In this document: one piece after another, positions 27,944 to 36,477 of the stretch
How the letters are laid out: the number at the start of each line of letters is the position of its first letter
Position numbering within the stretch: position 1 is the stretch's first letter
Source: Demequina lutea
GTDB lineage: Bacteria > Actinomycetota > Actinomycetes > Actinomycetales > Demequinaceae
Length of the DNA: 64,000 nucleotides
Assembly (NCBI RefSeq): GCF_013409005.1
Contig: NZ_JACBZO010000001.1
Location: 2,046,001-2,110,000 of the forward strand
Reading direction: 5' to 3'
Made by a program: the position numbers and the translations under genes
Notes under the pieces: generated by a model
The model's input: only the letters and a program-made list of their open reading frames with translations
What the model was told of the DNA's origin: nothing
The model's database searches: none

Positions 27944-27996
27944 TCTCCGTACGCACAGGGAAGCGACGCCAGCACTAAGGACACGAGGAGCCGAAG

Positions 27997-28623
27997 ATGA
28001 GCGACGAGAGGGCCTTGCGCATCGTGCGCGACACGCCTGACGCCGACACCTCGCCTCGGAGCCGCGACGAGCGCGCCGCCGCGCTCTCACGCGATCTAGT
28101 CGCGTGTGCGCGCGGCGACGAGCGGGCGTTCGAGAACCTGTACGACGCGATTGGCGGCTCGGTCTTTGGCGTGGCGTTGCGCATCGTGCGCGATCGGACG
28201 ATTGCGGAGGAGGTCGCTCAAGAGGCGCTCGTCGAGGTGTGGCGAATAGCGGCCCGCTACCACCCAGAGAGGGGATCAGCGCGCGCGTGGATCCTCACGA
28301 TTGCGCACCGGCGTGCGGTGGATCGGGTGCGATCCGAACAGGCCCACACGGACAGGCTCCTCGCTCATGGCCCGCACTTGGGCTCCACTCACGAAGAGCC
28401 GGACCATGTGGTGGAGGTGGCCTATGGCAGATGGGAAGCGGAACGTGTACGAGCGGGCCTCGAAGCCTTGACGACACGTCAGCGGGAGGCTCTCGACCTG
28501 ACCTACTTCAAGGGCTACACCAACAAGGAACTCGCCGAGGCGCTTGGAATTCCCCTAGGTACGGCGAAGGCCCGCATCCGAGACGGTCTCATCAAATTGC
28601 GCGATGCATGGGAGGAGGAGTGA
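27997..28623 (+). CDS. sigK: ECF RNA polymerase sigma factor SigK-like
   Basis: This 208-residue protein has an N-terminal polar stretch, region 2 (about 40-110, FENLYDAIGGSVFGVALRIV and EEVAQEALVEVWRIA) and region 4 (about 145-205, LEALTTRQREALDLTYFKGY and NKELAEALGIPLGTAKARIR). Length and motifs match ECF sigma-70 group 19 (SigK). GAGGAG lies upstream of the ATG. The rskA start overlaps its stop (TGATG), so sigma and anti-sigma factors are coupled. In mycobacteria SigK drives dipZ-mpt83-type genes; here dipZ and the lipoprotein are adjacent. Confidence 0.93.
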   Translation: MSDERALRIVRDTPDADTSPRSRDERAAALSRDLVACARGDERAFENLYDAIGGSVFGVALRIVRDRTIAEEVAQEALVEVWRIAARYHPERGSARAWILTIAHRRAVDRVRSEQAHTDRLLAHGPHLGSTHEEPDHVVEVAYGRWEAERVRAGLEALTTRQREALDLTYFKGYTNKELAEALGIPLGTAKARIRDGLIKLRDAWEEE

Positions 28624-29342
28624 TGAACTCCAACATCGACGGCGAACACTCGCTGCTCGGCCCCTACGTGGTGGGCGCCCTCGACGACGAGGAGCGGGTT
28701 GCGTTCGAAAGGCACCTTGCGTCATGCGAATGGTGCCAAGACGAGGCACGCGGGTTGGAGGACGCCGCGGCTACCCTGGCGGACGCCCAGGCCGTTACGC
28801 CCCCGTTGTCGCTGCGAGCCAGCGTGATGAGCGAGGTGGCTCGCACCGCCCAAGTGCCCCCCGAGCTGCGCTCCCCCGCATCCGTGCCGAGGCGCCGACG
28901 ACGGTGGCCCGTCATTGTCACCGCCGCGGCATCACTCATCGCCGTCGCCGGAATCGGCGTCGCATACGGAATTCGCGACACGGGGACCGATGTCTCCGCA
29001 CTCGAACGCAACATCGTCATGCTCTCTACAGCACCTGACGCCCATTCGATGGAACTCGGCCTCGGCTCTTCTCACCTCGTCATGAGCAACCACATGGACG
29101 AGGTCGCGGTGATGGGTCACGATGCGCCGATGCCCGCGGACGGCATGGAATATCAGTTGTGGTTTGTCATGGCCGATGGCACGCCCGTCGCGGGGCCCAC
29201 CTTCATGCCCGACAAGAGCGGCGACATCATGGCCCTGTCCGCCGCCGATTGCTCTCACATCGCGGCCTTCTCGGTGACGGTCGAACCACAAGGCGGCTCC
29301 CCTGCGCCGACGGGCGATGTGATCGCCTCGATCGACCTCTAA
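28623..29342 (+). CDS. rskA: Anti-sigma-K factor RskA-like
   Basis: This 239-residue protein has an N-terminal anti-sigma domain with the zinc-site pattern H31-x3-C35-x2-C38 (ERHLASCEWCQDEA), one membrane helix at about 95-117 and an extracytoplasmic RskA C-terminal domain (about 120-239) with EYQLWFVMADGTPVAGP. Met-rich surface stretches (MSNHMDEVAVMGHDAPMPAD) resemble those in the lipoprotein upstream. It should hold SigK inactive at the membrane until proteolysis. The start overlaps the sigma factor stop by one base. Confidence 0.92.
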   Translation: MNSNIDGEHSLLGPYVVGALDDEERVAFERHLASCEWCQDEARGLEDAAATLADAQAVTPPLSLRASVMSEVARTAQVPPELRSPASVPRRRRRWPVIVTAAASLIAVAGIGVAYGIRDTGTDVSALERNIVMLSTAPDAHSMELGLGSSHLVMSNHMDEVAVMGHDAPMPADGMEYQLWFVMADGTPVAGPTFMPDKSGDIMALSAADCSHIAAFSVTVEPQGGSPAPTGDVIASIDL

Positions 29343-29349
29343 GCGCGCG

Positions 29350-30462
29350 CTAGGCGCTCGGCGGCCCGCTCGCCTGTTTGCTCGCGTGCGCCGTAGAGGA
29401 TCCCCAACGCACGGTGGCCTGCAGGTCGAAGGGCGGAGGAGCGTCTGGACCCGTCGAGGCGAGCGTTACCCAACGCGCAACCAACCTGCCCTTGGTCGCG
29501 CCGTCTTGAACGACGGTCGTGAGGTTGAGGTCGTCGAAGACGCCGCCGACGAGTCCGTCGAAGCCTGTGACGGACACGTCCTCCGGCACCCTGAGGCCAA
29601 GCTCGCGAGCGGCATCGATCACGCCCCACGCGAACACATCTGCCTGGCAAACGATCGCCGTGGGCCGTTCATCCACGGGGAGCGACAAAAGAGTCTGTCC
29701 CGCCGCATGACCGTCCTCCCGCGTGACGATCGAACACGACACGATGTGGGAGGGCGCGATGCCGACTCGCGCGAAGGCCTCGAGTCGGTCCCGCGGCACT
29801 TTCTGAGGCACCGAGGACGGAAGGCCCTTCATCAGCGAGGCCGAGGCGGGGCCGTCAAGGATTTGCATGCCGCGGTCCTCGAGGGACAGTCTCAACGCCA
29901 CCGTGGCGACGCGCACGTGGCCGCCGTCGGTCAGGGACCTCAGAATCTGCATCGAGGGCGTCACCGCGTCCATTGCCACGGCCTTGTCGTCGTCGGGGAC
30001 GCCATCGAGCCTTACCCACGGCACACCACGCTGGGCGAGCATCACATCGGTCTCCGGGATCCCGTCAATGCGGCGCACCGTCACCGCGGCGTCGTACATG
30101 GCCCCCTCGTGGAGCTTGTGGGTCGCCTCGTTGGTAACCGGGGGCAGGAGCAATACGCCGTACCCAAGCGAGGCGAGTTCGCGCGACAACCCATCGATCA
30201 CCTGCAGGGCGTGCGGATCGGTATCGGGCGCCTCGAGGAGCGCACGGGTCACCACTGCGACCACGCTGGTGCGACCGGACGCGAGGGCTCGGCCAAGGGC
30301 GGAGGGTCCCGAATAGCCGAGCCTCTGCGCGGCTTCCCGAACTCGACGCGTGGTGTCGGCCGCCAGCCTGTGCGGATCCGAGAACGCGTAGGACGCGGTC
30401 GACTTCGCCACACCGGCCTCGCGGGCAACGTCGGCCAGTGTCACTGGACGCCCTGCGCGCAT
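29350..30462 (-). CDS. LacI-family transcriptional regulator
   Basis: This protein of about 370 residues starts at the ATG at 30462 (GAGGTG just upstream). A TTG 45 bp earlier has no ribosome site. The N-terminal HTH is VTLADVAREAGVAKSTASYAF and the hinge helix region RRVREAAQRLGYSGPSALGRA. The periplasmic-binding-protein-like domain ends in an alanine-rich tail. LacI regulators sense sugars or nucleosides. No sugar operon lies next to it, so it may act elsewhere. It is convergent with rskA (7 bp apart). Confidence 0.93.
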   Translation of the reverse strand: MRAGRPVTLADVAREAGVAKSTASYAFSDPHRLAADTTRRVREAAQRLGYSGPSALGRALASGRTSVVAVVTRALLEAPDTDPHALQVIDGLSRELASLGYGVLLLPPVTNEATHKLHEGAMYDAAVTVRRIDGIPETDVMLAQRGVPWVRLDGVPDDDKAVAMDAVTPSMQILRSLTDGGHVRVATVALRLSLEDRGMQILDGPASASLMKGLPSSVPQKVPRDRLEAFARVGIAPSHIVSCSIVTREDGHAAGQTLLSLPVDERPTAIVCQADVFAWGVIDAARELGLRVPEDVSVTGFDGLVGGVFDDLNLTTVVQDGATKGRLVARWVTLASTGPDAPPPFDLQATVRWGSSTAHASKQASGPPSA

Positions 30463-30572
30463 GGTCACCTCGGTCGCAAAACTACGGGTTCGTTGACTCC
30501 TCGCCAAGAGCCTAGACCCCGTGCGCAGTTGTCCCCATCACGGGTCGCGATGGAGGCTGAAAGAAGTCGCCG

Positions 30573-31385
30573 TTAGGCCCGTGCCTTTGGAGCTACGAGC
30601 CACGAACCGTAGCTATCGGCGGTGTCATCGGCGCCAGGAAGGAACATTGCGCCTTGAAGCCCGGCGTTGAGCAACGCGACCTCGAACTCGCCGGTGTCTC
30701 CCAGCCTGTCGCGCGCGTCGTCCTCGACCGGCATGGGAGCCACGCGCCACTGGACCTCGTCTTCCGCGAGCTCGTCGCCAGGTACCCAGACGACGGAGGC
30801 CTGCCCCTCGGGAAGGGCGTGAGTCGCGGCGTCGAAGCGGCTCCACACGTCCGCCTCGATGCGGCCAGAGATCACGGAGAGCAATTCAAAACGGACGCGG
30901 GTGTCCGACCATGGCTGGTCTCCCGGCGCCCACAGGTACATGGCTGCTCCATCAACGACAAGTGCCCGGCCTGAAGCGGCAGGGTGGAGAAGTGCTTCCT
31001 GCACCCTGGGAGAAAGGAAGGCCGCTGCGAACTCGGCGTCATCCGTCATGACGGTCCACCGGCTATCGAAGGCCGGGTTGCCCGTGGGAACAACCCACAC
31101 TCCGACGGCCAACGCCCCACGTTCGAGGCCCGATGGGATGACTTGGAGCCGAGGAAGAATGCCTGGCAAGGTCATCAGCTCAACGGTGATCGCCGAAGTT
31201 GAGAAACGCTGCACGACGCGCCCACGCCACTCGCCGCTGATGCATTGACGACGCTCTTCGTGCTGGAAGGGATGGGCGCTGTTTGACGTCGGCAGTTCTG
31301 GGGCGGCATCGGCGTGGAATTCAAGGGCATGGAGGCTCGCAAACTCTCGCGCCTCACTTGTCGACTTCCTCGCCCTGTCCCACAT
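30573..31385 (-). CDS. Conserved-type protein of unknown function
   Basis: About 270 residues from the ATG at 31385, which follows GAGAGGGG; an upstream in-frame start would add a basic, unlikely leader. The protein is soluble and acidic, with aromatic-rich segments such as ALAVGVWVVPTGNPAFDSRW and AAMYLWAPGDQPWSDTRVRF, repeated WxVxP-like strands, and a C-terminal SYGSWLVAPKARA. It starts with MWDRARKSTSEAREFASLH, a possible cytoplasmic amphipathic helix. I do not recognise the family. It is 111 bp upstream of, and divergently placed from nothing but, the LacI regulator on the same strand. Confidence 0.7.
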   Translation of the reverse strand: MWDRARKSTSEAREFASLHALEFHADAAPELPTSNSAHPFQHEERRQCISGEWRGRVVQRFSTSAITVELMTLPGILPRLQVIPSGLERGALAVGVWVVPTGNPAFDSRWTVMTDDAEFAAAFLSPRVQEALLHPAASGRALVVDGAAMYLWAPGDQPWSDTRVRFELLSVISGRIEADVWSRFDAATHALPEGQASVVWVPGDELAEDEVQWRVAPMPVEDDARDRLGDTGEFEVALLNAGLQGAMFLPGADDTADSYGSWLVAPKARA

Positions 31386-31530
31386 GGCCGCCCCTCTCTT
31401 TTCCGGTTCGTTGGACAATGAGAGTCCTCGGCGCTTGGATCGTGACGCGAAACCGAGTGTGCAGAATGTCACACCGGCGTGCCCCAGAACGGGGGTACTC
31501 CCGCATGGGTCGAAGTCGGCCCGAATTGTT

Positions 31531-31546
31531 ATACCCCCAGGGGTAT
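31531..31546. promoter_or_regulatory. CsoR/CstR-type operator palindrome (copy 1)
   Basis: ATACCCCCAGGGGTAT is a dyad of ATACCC and GGGTAT with a four-base centre. CsoR-family repressors (copper-sensing CsoR, persulfide-sensing CstR) bind G/C-centred dyads of this type. It lies 39-54 bp upstream of the small Cys-rich gene at 31585. The same half-sites and spacing occur upstream of the sulfide:quinone-reductase-like gene at 36287-36302. No csoR-like gene is in the window. Confidence 0.65.
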
Positions 31547-31584
31547 GTTACGGTTCTGTCAGAACCCACAAGAAAGGTCGAACT

Positions 31585-31764
31585 ATGTGCTCTCCTGCCA
31601 CCTGCCCCACCTGCGGCAAGGCAACTTGGACCGGCTGCGGCAACCACATTGAGCAGGCGCTCGCAGGTGTCCCGCAGAACAAGCGTTGCCAGGGCCACAG
31701 CAGCTCGAACATCACTTCCGGTGAGGCATCGACGTCCCTGTTCGGGCGCCTCTTCTCCCGCTAA
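31585..31764 (+). CDS. Small cysteine-rich CPTCG-type protein
   Basis: This 59-residue protein starts MCSPATCPTCGKATWTGCG and continues with HIEQALAGVP and KRCQGH. Five Cys and two His in the first 42 residues could build a zinc or metal knuckle (C-x4-C-x2-C pattern, then C and C-x2-H). Similar short proteins of unknown function are widespread in bacteria (recollection, not searched). AGAAAGG precedes the ATG. A hairpin terminator follows the stop directly. The CsoR/CstR-type dyad upstream suggests control by copper or sulfane sulfur (inference). Confidence 0.78.
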   Translation: MCSPATCPTCGKATWTGCGNHIEQALAGVPQNKRCQGHSSSNITSGEASTSLFGRLFSR

Positions 31765-31773
31765 GGACGCCCA

Positions 31774-31792
31774 AGCCCCACACGTTGGGGCT
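31774..31792 (+). terminator. Hairpin directly after the Cys-rich gene
   Basis: AGCCCCA (31774-31780) and TGGGGCT (31786-31792) form a perfect 7-bp stem with a 5-base loop, ten bases after the stop codon. There is no strong T-run, so termination is probable rather than certain. Confidence 0.5.
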
Positions 31793-31842
31793 GACACCGC
31801 GCTCGATACAGCGCGACACACTCCGCGCGCACGCTGGCGCGA

Positions 31843-31886
31843 CACGAAGGCCGAACGCGACCCTCAGGTCTCGTTCGGCCTTCGTG
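31843..31886. terminator. Strong bidirectional hairpin in the 31765-32168 gap
   Basis: CACGAAGGCCGAACG (31843-31857) pairs perfectly with CGTTCGGCCTTCGTG (31872-31886), giving a 15-bp stem with a 14-base loop. The rest of the 404-bp gap shows no gene I can support on either strand. Confidence 0.6.
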
Positions 31887-32168
31887 TATGTGGAAGCCTT
31901 CTTCTCGCCGTGAGCCGCCGGGGTGCCTTGCGGACCACAAGCCCCACTCACCGGTGCTTCGCAGAACACGCCACGCGACTTGACCACACTCACGGGCCTC
32001 TGACGAGCCCACTGCGAAACACTTTCTGGGCGGATGCCTTTGTCACGGTAACGTCGGGCCGCTCCCTGGGCCGCGGACGGGTCAAACGGGGGTGCCTCGT
32101 CGCCAAGCGGTGCAGCGTCGAGTTCACCCACTAGGGTGGCGTGACAACGCGATGTAGGGACCGGAGGC

Positions 32169-32810
32169 ATGATGATTTCTTCTCCGGTACCCCAAAAGAC
32201 GTTGCCTGAACCAGGGGTCTACTTCCGCCCGTTCGAGGGCTTCGACAGCAAGAAGCACCGCGGGTGCGGGAGCATCTTTGGCGTGGCGGCCGTCGCAATC
32301 GGCGGCGTCGGCATGTGGAGTGAGTGGCGGGCCGGCTTCGCCGGGCGCACCTCCTACGACCTGATTCCGCTTCCCACATGGATAGCGTGGGCCCTGGCGA
32401 TCCTGATCGGCCTGTTCGCCCTGTGGGCGTCCAGCTCGAAATCAGCTCGGCCGCCTTGGCTGGAGATCTGGTGTCTTGTGGCCTTCCTCGACGAGCGGGA
32501 GGGGCTCCGACTGTTTGCCGGGCGTCTGGGGGGGCAGCAGCCGGGGGTGCTCGTCCGGCGCGGGGAGACCGTATGCATCGACGCCCGTCTGATCAGAAAG
32601 ACATTGAAGGGAGTGACGACGTATGAGTACGTCATCACCGCCCCTGGCGGCCGCCTTGTCTTTCGTGCCGAAGGTCGGATTGAAGGTCTTAAGATGGTTC
32701 GCCTAGACGAACGGGCTCGCGCCAGGGGTGCCCGAGTCATCACGTCGGGCGCGGCCGACGCGATCGATCGCGACCCGCGTCCGAAGCCGTGGGACGGTCG
32801 ACTGACATGA
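32169..32810 (+). CDS. Two-span membrane protein of unknown function
   Basis: This 213-residue protein has a polar N-terminus and two membrane helices (about 35-55 and 69-88; WIAWALAILIGLFALWASS in the second). A cytoplasmic-type C-terminal domain of about 115 residues is rich in Arg and Glu and contains a beta-like stretch (TLKGVTTYEYVITAPGGRLV). I do not recognise the family. GGAGGC precedes tandem ATG codons. It stands alone between long gene-free stretches. Confidence 0.72.
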   Translation: MMISSPVPQKTLPEPGVYFRPFEGFDSKKHRGCGSIFGVAAVAIGGVGMWSEWRAGFAGRTSYDLIPLPTWIAWALAILIGLFALWASSSKSARPPWLEIWCLVAFLDEREGLRLFAGRLGGQQPGVLVRRGETVCIDARLIRKTLKGVTTYEYVITAPGGRLVFRAEGRIEGLKMVRLDERARARGARVITSGAADAIDRDPRPKPWDGRLT

Positions 32811-33248
32811 CGCAACGGACGCGCATGGGGCGAGCACGGCTTCTGCCCCACCAGCCCTGCCGGCAGAGTAACGGGCAAGACCTCCGCCCTTCGCCGCGCC
32901 ATCTGCTCTAGGGGCGGCGGCGCGCACCGAATCGCCACCTCCTGGGAAGACGCCGTATCCGACTATCGAGAACGGCATTCCCGTGCCGATATTCGCCAGG
33001 GCCACACATGAAGCACCCTGGCGTTCTCCCCCGACTCTCGCGCGGGCCAGCTTAAGTGCCGCCAGCCGATGTCCGCTATCCCGTTTCGCACGTGGTGTGC
33101 ACGTGGGCGCCAGGAACGCGCCACCCATGAGGCCCGGGCGCGGTTCGCACAGACATGAGACAAGGGGCGGTGCCGCGGCCAGACGAGTGGCGACGGTCCT
33201 GCCGTTCCGGTCGAGCCTCCTGCTAGTTTCACTTCATAGGGAGGCGAC
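32811..33248. other. Gene-poor interval of 438 bp
   Basis: No convincing coding sequence on either strand. The only structure noted is an 8-bp inverted repeat, CGCCAGGG (32995-33002) with CCCTGGCG (33017-33024), which could end transcription from the membrane-protein gene. The arcA promoter must lie in the right part, but no clear -35/-10 pair stands out. Confidence 0.5.
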
Positions 33249-34514
33249 ATGCCCGACGTTCCATACACGGCCCCGCCATCGACCAAGCTCGCTCAATTCG
33301 GCGTGTATTCCGAGGTGGGACATCTTCACTCGGTGCTGGTATGCGCGCCCGGACTCGCCCACAACCGGCTCACACCGTCGAACTGCGACGATCTCCTCTT
33401 CGACGACGTGATGTGGGTGGACAACGCCCGCAGGGATCATGCCCAATTTGTGGCGATGATGCGCGGGCGTGGCATCGAGGTTTTGGAGCTTCACAACCTG
33501 CTGGCCCAGACGCTTGCCCTCCCCGATGCTCGAAGCTGGCTTCTTGACCGCAAGATCACGCCCGACGAGGTTGGCCTCGGGCTGGTCGCGGACGTGCGGT
33601 CGTTCCTGGACTCCCTGGATCCGGCAGCTCTGGCCCGCTACGTGATCGGGGGGCTCTCCACGGCGGACCTCCCACGCGATTTTGGGCCACCCGCGGTGCA
33701 CCTCGTGCGCGAGGAATCGGGAATGCGCGACTACCTGATGCCGCCGCTCCCGAACACACTCTTCACGCGCGACACCACCTCGTGGGTCTACCAGGGCGTG
33801 ACGCTCAACCCTCTCTTCTGGGAGGCGCGCCATGCCGAGACCCTCATCATGAAGGCGGTCTACACCTTTCACCCCGACTTCTCCGGACGCGTCACGACCT
33901 GGTGGGGCGACCCCGAGCGCAGCCACGGTCTCGCGTCACTCGAGGGCGGCGACGTCATGCCGGTGGGAGGCGGCGTGGTGGTGGTCGGAATGTCGGAACG
34001 GTCGTCGCGCCAGGCCATATCGCAACTCGCCGCCGAATTGTTCGCGGCGGGAGCCGCCGATCGCGTGGTGGTCGCCAAGATGCCACGCCTGCGCGCCGCG
34101 ATGCACCTGGACACCGTCTTCACGTTGGCGGACCGCGACGTCTGCACCGTCTTCCCCGGCATCGTCGACGAAATCGAGACGTTCACGCTCCGGCCCGCAG
34201 CCGCTCCCGTGATGATTGACGTGGTGCGTGAGGGGCGGCCCTTCGTCGACGTCGTGGCGGGAGCGCTCGGCGTCGACCTGCGCGTCATCGCGACAGGCGG
34301 GGACCGCTACGCGTCCGAACGTCAGCAGTGGGACAGCGGAAACAATGTGCTCGCCCTGGAGCCTGGCGTGGTGGTCGCGTACGACCGCAACACTCACACG
34401 AACGATCTGCTGCGCCGCGCAGGCGTCGAGGTTCTTGAGATCACGGGAGCCGAACTCGGCCGGGGGCGCGGCGGCGCCCACTGCATGACCCAACCCTTGC
34501 GTCGCGACGCCTAG
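33249..34514 (+). CDS. arcA: Arginine deiminase
   Basis: This 421-residue protein matches bacterial ArcA throughout. The N-terminus is [19 protein letters not shown], with [20 protein letters not shown], the catalytic segment [20 protein letters not shown], and the nucleophile Cys in [14 protein letters not shown] at the C-terminus. It hydrolyses arginine to citrulline and ammonia. GGGAGG precedes the ATG. No arcB, arcC, arcD or argR gene flanks it, so this is an orphan deiminase; it may serve acid or nitrogen stress rather than ATP production. Confidence 0.95.
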   Translation: MPDVPYTAPPSTKLAQFGVYSEVGHLHSVLVCAPGLAHNRLTPSNCDDLLFDDVMWVDNARRDHAQFVAMMRGRGIEVLELHNLLAQTLALPDARSWLLDRKITPDEVGLGLVADVRSFLDSLDPAALARYVIGGLSTADLPRDFGPPAVHLVREESGMRDYLMPPLPNTLFTRDTTSWVYQGVTLNPLFWEARHAETLIMKAVYTFHPDFSGRVTTWWGDPERSHGLASLEGGDVMPVGGGVVVVGMSERSSRQAISQLAAELFAAGAADRVVVAKMPRLRAAMHLDTVFTLADRDVCTVFPGIVDEIETFTLRPAAAPVMIDVVREGRPFVDVVAGALGVDLRVIATGGDRYASERQQWDSGNNVLALEPGVVVAYDRNTHTNDLLRRAGVEVLEITGAELGRGRGGAHCMTQPLRRDA

Positions 34515-34561
34515 CCGGACCCGCGCCTGACGGCTGGCAAGCCGTACGCCCCAGGCGCACA

Positions 34562-34601
34562 AACGGACGGCGGGCCCGCTTTCGCGGTACCGCCGTCCGT
34601 T
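34562..34601. terminator. Bidirectional terminator between arcA and the sqr-linked small gene
   Basis: AACGGACGGCGG (34562-34573) pairs perfectly with CCGCCGTCCGTT (34590-34601), a 12-bp stem with a 16-base loop, placed between two convergent genes. Confidence 0.75.
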
Positions 34602-34611
34602 GGCGACGTGT

Positions 34612-34758
34612 CTAGTGGTGCTTCTTGCGCGCAAGTCTCCACATGGTCCAGTTGATCCGCATGAAGCGGAAGAACTGGCCAAAGGCGTTCCTGCGATGCT
34701 TCAGCTCACCCGCTGTAGGCAGGGGCGCCATTGCGATGCGCTCATTCGTGTTGTCCAT
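34612..34758 (-). CDS. 48-residue basic protein downstream of the sulfide:quinone-reductase-like gene
   Basis: An intact 49-codon frame runs from ATG at 34758 to TAG at 34612. A strong ribosome site, AAGGAGGA, lies six bases before the ATG. The start is 11 bp after the stop of the flavoprotein gene, so the two are co-transcribed. The product starts MDNTNERIAMAP, then GELKHRRNAFGQFFRF, and ends MWRLARKKHH. It is strongly basic, with an amphipathic aromatic segment (FGQFFRFMRINWTMWRLAR) that could lie on the membrane. I do not recognise a family. The ribosome site, spacing and clean codon use make a real gene likely. Confidence 0.75.
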   Translation of the reverse strand: MDNTNERIAMAPLPTAGELKHRRNAFGQFFRFMRINWTMWRLARKKHH

Positions 34759-34769
34759 GACGCTCCTCC

Positions 34770-36230
34770 TTACTCCGGGATCCAGGTCCAGCCGGGCTTG
34801 ACCTTGGCCTTGTACATGAACAGGGTGTGCAGCAGTCGCTTGACCCAGTGACCGGCAAGGCCGATCTCCCCAAACGTCTCCTTGAGGTTCCGGCCCGTCT
34901 CGGGATACTTCTCCCAGTCAGGAACCACGGGGCTCATGGTCATGGCTGCGGCCGTTCCGTTCCGCATTCCCGCACCGGCCGACGCGACACAAGCGGCGGC
35001 CATTTCAGACATCGATGCGCTGTGCGTCGGCTCGGTCGCTCCCTTGAGAATCATGTCTGCGATCGAGAACGCCACAATCTTGCCCATGGTGCCCGACGGC
35101 ATGCCCGTCCTTGGCGGGGCGGGTGCCACGGCTAGCCCATCGGGCGTCGCGCGCGGCTTGGAGATCTGGTGCGGAGGAGCGAAGGCGATGCCGACGGCAA
35201 AGACGTTCTTGTACGTCGGGTTTTGGTACGTCCTGGGCCAGTCCTTAGCGCTCCACTCCTCGTAGGGCTTGGCCGTGTAGTTGGCGTCGACCTTGAGGAA
35301 TCCACTCGGCGCGAAGACGGTGCCCGTGATGTCCTCGCCCGCCTTGTCGAATGCCTTCCAGTCCGCTCCACGGAAGGGAGGTAGCAACATGGCGAAGTCG
35401 AACTTCATGTCGTTGTGTGAGCCATCGAGTTGGTCGTAGTGAATGACGCCCTCGTCGATGCTCGTGACCGCCGCGCCGGTGATGGCCTTGACACCCCGTT
35501 CACGGTAGAGCGACTCCGTCCACAACTGACTGGTGGTGCGGAAGCCATTCTGCTCGAACTGCATCCCTCCCACCCCAAAGTCGCCGAGCTCGTTCTCATT
35601 GGTGAGGTACGTGAGTTCGACGTTGTCTCTGACGCCCGCCTCGCGTAGTTCGTGGTCGACGTTGAACGTGTACTCGAAGGCGGCGCCCTCACACGTGCAT
35701 GTGCCGTGGCCCACGCCGATGACGACCTTCTGGATCTCCCCCGACTTGGCGGCCTTGATCACCTGATCGAGCTTGGAACTCGCTTGCGTCGCGTGAGTAG
35801 GCGTGCACACAGAAACCGTGTAGCCGCCATCGGGTCCAAGCCCAGGAGTCGCGGCAAAGTTGAGCTTGGGGCCCGTCGCGTTCACCACATAGTCGTAGCG
35901 GAGCTTCTCCGTCTCACCCGCCCTTTCCGCGGAGGTGTACTCAACCTCAACGGCGGGACGGTCATCGTCCGCGTCCCCTTCTGGCCACAAGGCGAAGGCC
36001 TTGGCTTGGACGAACCCAATGCCCTTCTTCTTGTAGACAGGTGCGAGGGGAAAGACCACATCCTTCGCGGCCATTTTGCCCACGCCGACCCAGATGTTGG
36101 ATGGGATCCAGTTGTAACTGCTGTTGGGGGAGACGACGACGACGTCGTGCGCCTTGCCCAGCCGCTTCTTGAGGTATAGAGCTGCTGTGTGTCCGGAAAC
36201 ACCGGCTCCGAGGACTACGACGCGTGCCAT
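34770..36230 (-). CDS. Sulfide:quinone-oxidoreductase-like FAD/NAD flavoprotein
   Basis: This 486-residue protein starts with the dinucleotide-binding motif VVVLGAGVSGHTAALYL. It continues like sulfide:quinone reductases: SYNWIPSNIWVGVG, YDYVVNATGPKLNF and GHGTCTCEGAAFEYTFN. Candidate redox Cys are C142 (SVCTPTHA), C178/C180 (GTCTCEG) and C414 (AACVASAG). The C-terminal 40 residues are amphipathic and basic (WVKRLLHTLFMYKAKVKPGW), as expected for monotopic membrane attachment. SQR oxidises sulfide to sulfane sulfur and reduces quinone. The dyad at 36287-36302 is 57 bp upstream of the start. The 48-residue gene follows. The SQR family call is good; the physiological substrate is inferred. Confidence 0.82.
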   Translation of the reverse strand: MARVVVLGAGVSGHTAALYLKKRLGKAHDVVVVSPNSSYNWIPSNIWVGVGKMAAKDVVFPLAPVYKKKGIGFVQAKAFALWPEGDADDDRPAVEVEYTSAERAGETEKLRYDYVVNATGPKLNFAATPGLGPDGGYTVSVCTPTHATQASSKLDQVIKAAKSGEIQKVVIGVGHGTCTCEGAAFEYTFNVDHELREAGVRDNVELTYLTNENELGDFGVGGMQFEQNGFRTTSQLWTESLYRERGVKAITGAAVTSIDEGVIHYDQLDGSHNDMKFDFAMLLPPFRGADWKAFDKAGEDITGTVFAPSGFLKVDANYTAKPYEEWSAKDWPRTYQNPTYKNVFAVGIAFAPPHQISKPRATPDGLAVAPAPPRTGMPSGTMGKIVAFSIADMILKGATEPTHSASMSEMAAACVASAGAGMRNGTAAAMTMSPVVPDWEKYPETGRNLKETFGEIGLAGHWVKRLLHTLFMYKAKVKPGWTWIPE

Positions 36231-36286
36231 GCAAGATCACCTTCTTCGCTGATCAATGGGTGCGGACTGGCACCTCGTGTGAGCAT

Positions 36287-36302
36287 ATACCCAGGGGGGC
36301 AT
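36287..36302. promoter_or_regulatory. CsoR/CstR-type operator palindrome (copy 2)
   Basis: ATACCCAGGGGGGCAT has half-sites ATACCC and GGGCAT separated by four bases, the same architecture as the dyad at 31531-31546 with one changed half-site base. It lies 57-72 bp upstream of the sulfide:quinone-reductase-like start, in promoter position. In staphylococci the CsoR-family persulfide sensor CstR controls sqr (established). The repressor gene is not in the window. Confidence 0.6.
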
Positions 36303-36477
36303 CTAGGACCGCCGGACCAACGTCCCCCCAGGGTCCCGGGTCCTGGGTCAAAGTGCCCTGAAACGCCCAGGGACGCGCCCCGCGCGCTGGGCAAAATGGG
36401 TGACCAGGGGTCCCGCATCTGGGACCTCAAGTGCCGCGCGAATTTGCCCACGACGGCAAACGACCCGTGGCAAAGCA

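Noticed and set aside
31886-32168. Minus-strand frame of about 150 codons across 31712-32170
   Set aside because: Composition is that of a shadow frame, it runs through both hairpins and has no ribosome site.
32703-33128. Minus-strand frame of about 140 codons in the gap before arcA
   Set aside because: Low-complexity Ala/Gly/Arg composition, no recognisable domain, overlaps the 3' end of the membrane-protein gene.
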